From positions 1 through 10,343 of the forward strand of contig VGTA01000060.1 of the NCBI GenBank assembly GCA_016874875.1: a stretch of 10,343 nt of DNA, given 5' to 3'. The first letter of the stretch is position 1. Each line of letters begins with the position of its first letter. The translations under genes were made by a program, and so were the position numbers. Positions 1 to 5,719 of the stretch are shown one piece after another. This DNA comes from Deltaproteobacteria bacterium (GTDB taxonomy: Bacteria > Myxococcota_A > Bradymonadia > UBA7976 > VGTA01). The notes beneath the pieces were generated by a model. The model did no database searches, was not told where the DNA came from, and saw nothing but the letters and a program-made list of their open reading frames with translations.

Positions 1-96
1 GGCCTCTGAGGGGCGCCCTTGAAACAAGAAGCGCGCCTGAATCGGGTCCACCGCCCTGCTCAGGAACTCGTTGACCTCTTGGACGATCTCTCTCAT
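1..96 (-). CDS. Start of an unrecognised gene, cut by the window edge
   Basis: Only the first 32 codons are inside the window. They read MREIVQEVNEFLSRAV and continue DPIQARFLFQGRPSEA, a mostly charged, probably helical start with no signal peptide. The ATG at 96-94 shares bases with the TGA (95-93) of the upstream REC-EAL gene, an ATGA overlap. A GAGGAG Shine-Dalgarno lies 5 nt upstream, inside the end of that gene. The start is therefore well supported, and translation is probably coupled to the c-di-GMP protein. Being last in the visible operon suggests a related signalling role, but that is inference. I do not recognise the family from so few residues. Confidence 0.7.
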   Translation of the reverse strand, partial: MREIVQEVNEFLSRAVDPIQARFLFQGRPSEA

Positions 97-1985
97 GCCT
101 GCTCCTCTTGAGGGGGGGCGGGGGGGGATGGGGGGGCTGAGGGGGGTAGGGGGGCTGAGAGGGCGGGGGGCGGGGCGCGCAGGAGCTCCGCGGCGAGCTG
201 GTCGAAGGGCGCCGGGCGCGACAGGTGGAATCCCTGCAGCCAGCGCACCCCAAGCGCCTCGCAGACGCGCGCCTCCTCCTCGAGCTCGATGCCCTCGGCG
301 AGCGACTGGATGCCGTGGCGCAGGGCGTACTCGCTGAGCAGGCGCACCATCTCGCGCTTGGGCGCCGAGAGGTGCACGTTGGACACGAGCGAGATGTCGA
401 GCTTGATGATCTCGGGCGAGATCGCCGCCACCGCGCCGAGGGAGTTGTAGCCGGCGCCGAGGTCGTCGAGGGCCACGCGGAAGCCGCGCGCGCGCAGCAG
501 GCGCACCGACTCCTGCCAGGCGTCGCCGCAGAGCTGCCCGCGCTCGGTGAGCTCGAGGACCACCGAGGAGGCATACGGGTACATCTCCCCGAGCACGTCG
601 TCGAGCGCCTGCGGCTGCCCAAAGATCACGGGGTCGATGTTCATAAAGAGGGCGACGCGCTCGGGCAGGCGCTCGCGGAGGGCGCGCGTGAGGCGCGTAA
701 GGGCGCGCTGGAGGTCGAGCTCGCGGCGGGCGAGGGTGGTGGCGCTGAGGACGTCGAGGGGGCCCTTGAGCAGCGGGTGCGCGCTGCGCATGAGCGCCTC
801 GCACGCCTCGATGCGCCGCGCGCCGGCGCTGAAGATGGGCTGCACGTACAGCGTGATCAGGTCCTGGCGCAGCAGCTCGTCGAGGGCGAGCAGGGAGGCG
901 CGGTCGGCCATGCTCTGCGCGAGGAGCTCGTCGAGGCACTGGCGCAGCGCGTCGGGGCCCTCGTTCTTGTCGAGGAAGCGGTGAATGACGCCCTGGTTGA
1001 ACGCCTCGATCACCCAGCGGCTCGGCTCGTGGGCGGTGTAGAGGACGCGCTTGACGTCGGGGCGCGCGGCGCGGGCGCGGGCGAGCACCTCGATGCCCGG
1101 CATCGCCGGCATGTCGGCGTCGCAGATGAGGAGCGTCGGGGGGGGCGCCGCCGCCGCGAGGCGCTCGAGGAGCGCGGCGCCGTCCTCAAAGAGCTCCACC
1201 GTGTAGCCGAGGCGCGTGAGCCAGCGCCGGACGGTGAGGCGCACGGGCGCCTCGTCGTCGATGAGCCAGATGAGCCCCTCGCGCGTGGCGCTCTGCTCCT
1301 CGGAGGAGGGCGTGAAACTCACCCAGCGCTCCACCTTGGGGAAGCGGCAGCTCAGCCGCACGCCGCCCTCGGCGGTGGGGGTGAGGGTGAGCGTGCCGCC
1401 GTTGCGCTCGATGACGCCGCGGGCGTGGGCGAGGTCGCGCTCAAAGTAGGGGCGCGCGAGCAGCCGCCCAAAGAGGCTGGGCGCCGCCTCGAGCGCCTCG
1501 AGCTGCAGCGTCACGCCCTGCCCGCTCGGCGTCACCGAGAGGCGCGGCTCGCGCGTGACCTGCGAGAGCTGCGAGAGGAGCAGCGCGAGGGCGCGGCGGC
1601 TCGCCTCGAGGTGGAGCGACACCCAGGCGTCCTCGGCGCTCGGCGTGAGCCACGAGGCAGGGCAGGCGAGGTAGTCGAGCGCCCACTTGCAGAGCCCCAC
1701 CAGCGAGGCGGGCGCGGCGCTCGACGCTGCGGGGGTCGCCGGGGTGGGCTGCGCTCGCCCGAGGGCGGCGCGCGTCTGCAGGTGCTCGGTGGCGGAGGTG
1801 GGAGCGGGCGTGGCGGTGGCGCTGAGGTGCGCCTCCTCCTCGAGGCGCGCCTCGAGGAGCTCGAGCGCGTCGGCGCACAGACGCTGAGCGCGGCTCTGCG
1901 TGGGCTCGAGGGAGCGCTCGAGGGCGCGCAGCAGGGGGATGAGCTCTAGCGGCGTCCCCGCGCCGCGCGCCTCTGTGCTGCTCAA
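93..1985 (-). CDS. Degenerate kinase-ATPase / REC / EAL c-di-GMP phosphodiesterase
   Basis: Cytosolic signalling protein of 630 aa, predicted to hydrolyse c-di-GMP. Residues ~120-216 resemble the C-terminal half of a histidine-kinase ATPase domain: an F-box-like LFGRLL, then HARGVIERNGGTL ending in a FP strand. The N-box Asn and the DxGxG motif are missing, so it probably does not bind ATP catalytically. REC spans ~238-355, with acidic D243/D244, phosphoacceptor D289 (CDADMP), T317 and K340. EAL spans ~370-600. All the family's metal and catalytic positions are present: E396 (EAL), N449, E478 (ELTE), D507/D508 (DDLGAG), K528, E564 and Q584. The last four spacings match those I recall for RocR, which is also REC-EAL. 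The tail from ~604 is Pro/Ala-rich. The TTG start is chosen because GGAGGGG lies 7 nt upstream and the preceding stop is only 3 nt away. Activity is probably set by phosphorylation of D289 by an unseen kinase. Confidence 0.9.
   Translation of the reverse strand: MSSTEARGAGTPLELIPLLRALERSLEPTQSRAQRLCADALELLEARLEEEAHLSATATPAPTSATEHLQTRAALGRAQPTPATPAASSAAPASLVGLCKWALDYLACPASWLTPSAEDAWVSLHLEASRRALALLLSQLSQVTREPRLSVTPSGQGVTLQLEALEAAPSLFGRLLARPYFERDLAHARGVIERNGGTLTLTPTAEGGVRLSCRFPKVERWVSFTPSSEEQSATREGLIWLIDDEAPVRLTVRRWLTRLGYTVELFEDGAALLERLAAAAPPPTLLICDADMPAMPGIEVLARARAARPDVKRVLYTAHEPSRWVIEAFNQGVIHRFLDKNEGPDALRQCLDELLAQSMADRASLLALDELLRQDLITLYVQPIFSAGARRIEACEALMRSAHPLLKGPLDVLSATTLARRELDLQRALTRLTRALRERLPERVALFMNIDPVIFGQPQALDDVLGEMYPYASSVVLELTERGQLCGDAWQESVRLLRARGFRVALDDLGAGYNSLGAVAAISPEIIKLDISLVSNVHLSAPKREMVRLLSEYALRHGIQSLAEGIELEEEARVCEALGVRWLQGFHLSRPAPFDQLAAELLRAPPPALSAPLPPSAPPSPPAPPQEEQA
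102..107 (-). promoter_or_regulatory. Shine-Dalgarno of the partial gene
   Basis: The minus strand reads GAGGAG, then 5 nt, then ATG. It lies within the last codons of the REC-EAL gene. It decides the start of the truncated downstream gene and supports translational coupling. Confidence 0.7.
112..175 (+). repeat. Cluster of G-runs (possible G-quadruplex)
   Basis: The plus strand has eight runs of 3-8 G separated by 1-6 nt: G7, C, G8, AT, G7, CTGA, G6, TA, G6, CTGAGA, G3, C, G6, C, G4. It lies on the template strand of the REC-EAL gene and encodes its Pro-rich tail (residues ~604-625), just before the next gene's Shine-Dalgarno. The pattern fits the G4 consensus. Structure formation and any function are inference. 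Confidence 0.6.
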
Positions 1986-1988
1986 CGC

Positions 1989-3386
1989 TCAGCCCCTCCG
2001 CTGCTCATTGATCTCGCGGATCATCTTCTCGCGCTCGCCGGGGTCCGCCCAGCGCGCGCGCCCCTCCTCGGGGAGCTGGTCGACGGGGTCAAAGTAGTAA
2101 AAGCTCTGCCCCGCCTTGACCGACGGCGCCTCCCAGCGCGACACGCCCGTGACGCGGTCGTAGGCCTCGTAGCTGTGCGCGTTGCGCTTGCCGCCGCCGC
2201 CGGGGGCGTCCACCACGAACGTGGGCGTGTTGAAGCCGGCGGTCAGGCCGCGCACGTGCTTCTCGAGGTCGAGGGCGGTCTGCAGCGAGGTCCGCATGTC
2301 CTCGCCGCCCTTCACGAGGTCGTGGATGTACACGTAGTAGGGGTGCACGTTGATGTAGCTGAGGCGCTTGACGAGCAGCCCCATCACCTCGGGGGTGTCG
2401 TTAACGCCGCGGATGAGCACGCTCTGGTTACGGACGGTGATGCCCTCCATGAACAGGCGACTCAGGGCGCGCTGCGAGTGCGCGGTGATCTCGTTGGGGT
2501 GGTTGAAGTGCGTGTGGAAGCACACCTCCTTGCCGAGGGCGCGGCCGAGGGTGTGCACCTCCACGAGCGCCTCCACCCACTCGTCGTCGGTGAGCAGCTT
2601 CTGCGGCATCACCGCGAGCCCCTTGGAGGCGAAGCGGATGCGGCGGATGTTGGGCATCTCGAGCAGGCGGGTGCCGATCTCGCGCACCCACGCCGCGCGC
2701 AGGTTATAGGAGTCGCCGCCGCTGATCACGATGTCCTCGAGCTCGGGGCGCGACGCCACGTACTCAAACGCCTTGTCCCAGCGGTCGCCGCTGGCCTTGA
2801 GGCTCACCTTCTCCACCTCCTCCGTGTCGAGGCCCACCGCGTAGGAGCGCGTGCAGAAGCGGCAGTAGACGGGGCAGGTGTCGATGGCCAAGAAGAGCGC
2901 CTTGTCGGAGTAGCGGTGCGTGAGCCCGGGGGTGGGCGCGTCCGCTTGCTCGCCGAGGGAGTCGAGGCCGAGCTTGGGGTGGTCGGGCAAGAAGCGCGAG
3001 CCGAGGGGCAAAAACTGGATGCGCAGCGGGTCGGAGTAGGGGTCGTCCCAGTTGATAAGGCTCAGCAGATAGGGGCTCACGCGCACGGCCATCGGCGCGC
3101 GCTTGAAGCCGGCCTCGAGGTCCTTGATGAAGCCCTCGGAGGCGAGATTCTGCAGGGCGTCGAGGAGCTTGTCGGCGCGCGTGATGGTGTGCTTGGACTG
3201 CCACTTGTGGTCGACGAAGGTCTCCTCGCTGACGTCCTTGTAGGCGGGAATCTTTCGCCAAAAGTCGCCGTCTAGGAGGTCGCGGTGCTTGAGGGTGGCG
3301 GGGTCTACGGCGGGCTTGAGGGCGCGGGGGGCGCAGCTCGCGCTGTCGCTGATCACGGGGAGGCTGTTGGGAGCGTTGGGACTCAT
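1989..3386 (-). CDS. kamA: KamA-family lysine 2,3-aminomutase-like radical SAM enzyme
   Basis: Predicted radical SAM, PLP-dependent mutase of 465 aa. The family converts L-lysine to L-beta-lysine. The [4Fe-4S] motif is C171-x3-C175-x2-C178, followed by R180 at the position of Arg134 in clostridial KamA. GGD (~223-225) matches the SAM-binding region. K400 in DAPGGGGK is the PLP lysine. D356 (YIHD) and D393 (VVDAP) are 37 residues apart, matching Asp293 and Asp330, the residues that hold the lysine amino group. Glutamate aminomutases replace both, so lysine-type specificity is favoured. The clostridial C-terminal zinc cysteines (GCNCDVC region) are absent and the N-terminus is ~45 aa longer. 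No acetyltransferase (AblB) or EF-P gene is nearby, so the role could be osmolyte synthesis, catabolism or something else. It is first in an operon and only 3 nt from the next start. Its own Shine-Dalgarno is weak (GA-rich leader). Confidence 0.87.
   Translation of the reverse strand: MSPNAPNSLPVISDSASCAPRALKPAVDPATLKHRDLLDGDFWRKIPAYKDVSEETFVDHKWQSKHTITRADKLLDALQNLASEGFIKDLEAGFKRAPMAVRVSPYLLSLINWDDPYSDPLRIQFLPLGSRFLPDHPKLGLDSLGEQADAPTPGLTHRYSDKALFLAIDTCPVYCRFCTRSYAVGLDTEEVEKVSLKASGDRWDKAFEYVASRPELEDIVISGGDSYNLRAAWVREIGTRLLEMPNIRRIRFASKGLAVMPQKLLTDDEWVEALVEVHTLGRALGKEVCFHTHFNHPNEITAHSQRALSRLFMEGITVRNQSVLIRGVNDTPEVMGLLVKRLSYINVHPYYVYIHDLVKGGEDMRTSLQTALDLEKHVRGLTAGFNTPTFVVDAPGGGGKRNAHSYEAYDRVTGVSRWEAPSVKAGQSFYYFDPVDQLPEEGRARWADPGEREKMIREINEQRRG
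1993..1999 (-). promoter_or_regulatory. Shine-Dalgarno deciding the TTG start of the REC-EAL gene
   Basis: The minus strand reads GGAGGGG, 7 nt before TTG at 1985-1983, inside the last codons of the aminomutase gene. This strong site is why the rare TTG is accepted as the start. Confidence 0.7.
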
Positions 3387-3427
3387 GTGTTGCTCTCTCT
3401 CTCTTGCGCTCTTTTGCTCTCTTGATT

Positions 3428-3456
3428 CGCTCGCCCGGCGCGAGGGCGGGCGAGCG
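3428..3456. repeat. Inverted repeat at the predicted start of the kamA operon transcript
   Basis: There are perfect 10-bp arms, CGCTCGCCCG at 3428-3437 and CGGGCGAGCG at 3447-3456, around a 9-nt loop. It begins just downstream of the predicted -10 box, so it would be the very 5' end of the minus-strand mRNA or a palindromic operator. Neither strand has a T-run after it, so a simple intrinsic terminator for the upstream peptidase gene is less likely. Confidence 0.65.
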
Positions 3457-3463
3457 GGGTTGC

Positions 3464-3492
3464 ATTATGCCAACGACCGCTCCGTACGCCAA
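3464..3492 (-). promoter_or_regulatory. Sigma70-like promoter for the kamA / REC-EAL operon
   Basis: On the minus strand, TTGGCG (3492-3487) and CATAAT (3469-3464) are separated by exactly 17 bp. This gives a leader of about 70 nt before the ATG at 3386. It is in the only gap between the peptidase gene and kamA, an AT-richer patch in GC-rich DNA. The GA-rich end of the leader (about 3390-3425) has only a weak Shine-Dalgarno. The position and spacing are seen; activity is inferred. Confidence 0.6.
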
Positions 3493-3508
3493 GCGGTGTT
3501 GAGCGGCG

Positions 3509-5719
3509 TTATTTGGGAGGGTCCACCAAGAGCGCCTCGATCTGCGCGGGGCCCTCCTTGCCCATACCGATGCCCTGCTCGATGAGTCGTCGCTCCACGT
3601 CAAGATACACGAACACGGGCGCCTGCGTCACCTGCAGATCCACATGAAAGAGGCGACTCGCCTCGCGCCCAGGGTCGTGGAGGGCGGGGAAAGGCAGCTG
3701 CGTGGCGCCGAGGACGGCGCGCACGAGGCGCGCGTCTTCGCTGGTGATGGCGAGGACCTGCAGGTCGTGGCGCTTGGCCCAGGCGTGGACGCGCGGCGCG
3801 GCCTTGAGGCAGGGCTCGCACCAGGTCGCCCAGAAGAAGAGCAGGCTCGGGCGCCCGCCCGTGAACAGGTAGTCGAGCGCCTCGCCCTCAAAGATGGGCT
3901 CGAGGCTGAGGGGCGGCACCTGATCGCCGCGCTTGGGCGGGGCGGGGGAGAGCTGCGCGCCCACCACGGGCAGGTGGAGGAGGCGCTCTTGGCCGTCGCG
4001 GCGGCGCTTGAGCGGGAGGTCCTCGCCGATGGGGTAGAGCGCGATCTGCTCGCGCAGCTGCCCAGAGTACGACAGGCGGCGCCCGTCCACCCACGAGATG
4101 GCGTCCCCCGGGCGCACGTCGAGCGCCCACCCGGGGCTGCCGTAGCCCACCTCCACCACCTCCGCGAGCTTGCCGCGCGCCCGCTCGCGGAACTGCACGC
4201 CGAGGGAGCCCGGGCGCAGCGCCTCCACCTCGGCGCGCAGCTCGCTGAGGTGGGGGGCGCCCACGGGCGCGCTCAGGGAATCCGGCAGCTCGCCCTCCGG
4301 CGCCGCCCCGCCGAGCGGCTTGAGCAGCTGCGCGCGCTCGCACTCGCGCAGCCCCTGCCAGAGCGCGAGGTCGGGCGGGGCGAGGAGCCCCTCGGCCGCG
4401 AGGCGCGTGTAGAGGGTCTCGAGGCGCAGCGCGAGCGCCTCGAGGGTGTAGAGGCGGTCCATGAGCGCCTCGGCGCGCTCGAGCTTCTGCTGCAGCTCCT
4501 TGAGCAGCCCCCGCCGCCCCTCCGCGCCGGCGCGCAGGGCGTCCTTGAGCCAGCGGGTGAGGCGCACCCGCCCGCGCCGCCGGTCGGCGATGGGCTCCGG
4601 CGGCGCGCCGTCCACGGGGGACTCCGAGAGCAGCCGCAGCTTGGCCTCCTGCGACAGCTGTGACCACTTGGCCAGCCACGCCTCGAGCGTGTAGCGCAGC
4701 GACTGCACCTCCTCGAGCGTCTCGTGGGCGCGCCCAAAGGAGTGGACGGAGCCGATGGCGAAGCGGTGGGTGAGGCGGCTGATGCGCTGCGCCCAGCGGC
4801 GCTGCTCGGGGGTGAGGCGCTTGGGGGAGGGGATGGCGGTGTCGACGAGGTAGGCGACGGGCACGCCGAGCGCCTCGGCGCGCTCGCGCGTGAGGCGCTG
4901 CACAAAGGCGTCGCTGCTGAGGTGGGGGGTGTCGGGGGTGTCGTCGTGCTCCATGGCGGCGTCCGACGCGAGGTCGAGGCGGCCCGTGCGCTTAAAGGCC
5001 TTGAGGAGCTGCATAAAGTGGCCCTTGGCGCCCTCGTCGCCCTCGTCGCCGGCGCCGCGGAGGGCGGTGAAGCAGCCGTAGGCGGGGCGCTGCGCCTCGG
5101 CGCTGAAGGCGCCGCAGACGCGCGGGTCGAGCATCGAGAGCTGCGCGAAGCCCCCCGAGAAGCACTGCGACATCCACAGCTGCACGCGCACGCCGGGGGG
5201 GACGACCTTGAGGTCCTCGTAGAGCGCCTCCACGCCGAGCGTCTCGCCCCAGAGCTCCACGGCGGTGCGCCAGCCCCCCTTGGGGTCGGGGCGCCCGTGG
5301 TCGGTGACGGCGAGCAGGAGCGTGTCGCCGGCCTTGAGCGGCGCCGAGGCGCTGCGCAGCCAGGCCCTGAGCGGCTCGCGCTTGGCGGGATACACGGCCT
5401 TGTGGTCCCAGCGGGTGTCGGTGAGGGCGGGGGCGCGCTCAAACCAGAGCTGCCACGGGGTGTGGGCGGTGGTCCACTCGAGGGGGTCGGGCGCGGGGGG
5501 CGGCAGGCGCCGGTCGAGGCCCTCGTCGAGGCCGTCGGCCCAGAAGATGGTGATGTCGGCGGGGCTGACGCCCATGGCCTCGAGCGCCACCTTGAGGGAG
5601 TGGATGTGGGTGAAGTGGCTCTGCTCGTTCTCCTCGGGGCTGCCGCCGCCGGCGATGAGCGCCACCTTGAGGGCGAGCCACACGGAGAGGGAGAATGAGA
5701 GGGTGAGCGAGGCGCTCAT
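3509..5719 (-). CDS. Clan CD (caspase/legumain-like) peptidase - PDZ - thioredoxin fusion protein
   Basis: A 736-aa multidomain protein. Residues ~18-200 look like a caspase-fold peptidase: first strand VALIAGGG, then H141 in TDHG and C186 in MSQCFSGGF. These form the His-Cys dyad typical of clan CD (C13/C14). Residues ~300-500 are mainly helical, charged and coiled-coil-like. A PDZ domain follows at ~504-585 (SLGVQF, GSPGWALDVRPGDAISWVDG). A TlpA/ResA-like thioredoxin domain is at ~605-733, with active site W633-C634-E-P-C637 and cis-Pro P701. The N-terminus is hydrophobic (2-17) but has no basic n-region and runs into the first beta strand, so export is likely from domain content but not proven. 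The ATG overlaps the stop of the RND gene (ATGA), with AGGAG 8 nt upstream, so the two are probably co-translated. I do not know a characterised protein with this domain order. The substrate is unknown. Confidence 0.82.
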   Translation of the reverse strand: MSASLTLSFSLSVWLALKVALIAGGGSPEENEQSHFTHIHSLKVALEAMGVSPADITIFWADGLDEGLDRRLPPPAPDPLEWTTAHTPWQLWFERAPALTDTRWDHKAVYPAKREPLRAWLRSASAPLKAGDTLLLAVTDHGRPDPKGGWRTAVELWGETLGVEALYEDLKVVPPGVRVQLWMSQCFSGGFAQLSMLDPRVCGAFSAEAQRPAYGCFTALRGAGDEGDEGAKGHFMQLLKAFKRTGRLDLASDAAMEHDDTPDTPHLSSDAFVQRLTRERAEALGVPVAYLVDTAIPSPKRLTPEQRRWAQRISRLTHRFAIGSVHSFGRAHETLEEVQSLRYTLEAWLAKWSQLSQEAKLRLLSESPVDGAPPEPIADRRRGRVRLTRWLKDALRAGAEGRRGLLKELQQKLERAEALMDRLYTLEALALRLETLYTRLAAEGLLAPPDLALWQGLRECERAQLLKPLGGAAPEGELPDSLSAPVGAPHLSELRAEVEALRPGSLGVQFRERARGKLAEVVEVGYGSPGWALDVRPGDAISWVDGRRLSYSGQLREQIALYPIGEDLPLKRRRDGQERLLHLPVVGAQLSPAPPKRGDQVPPLSLEPIFEGEALDYLFTGGRPSLLFFWATWCEPCLKAAPRVHAWAKRHDLQVLAITSEDARLVRAVLGATQLPFPALHDPGREASRLFHVDLQVTQAPVFVYLDVERRLIEQGIGMGKEGPAQIEALLVDPPK

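Noticed and set aside
225..1949. Plus-strand open frame (574 codons) opposite the REC-EAL gene
   Set aside because: Antisense shadow with low-complexity Glu/Arg/Ala/Gly composition. The minus strand encodes clear REC and EAL domains.
2175..3275. Plus-strand open frame (366 codons) opposite kamA
   Set aside because: Antisense shadow caused by GC-rich third positions; no recognisable domain.
3428..3456. Intrinsic terminator for the peptidase gene
   Set aside because: The stem is strong but no T-run follows on either strand, and the hairpin lies downstream of the next operon's predicted promoter.
4273..5442. Second minus-strand frame (389 codons) inside the peptidase gene
   Set aside because: Ser/Pro/Arg/Ala-rich out-of-frame translation. 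The overlapping frame has the peptidase, PDZ and thioredoxin motifs.
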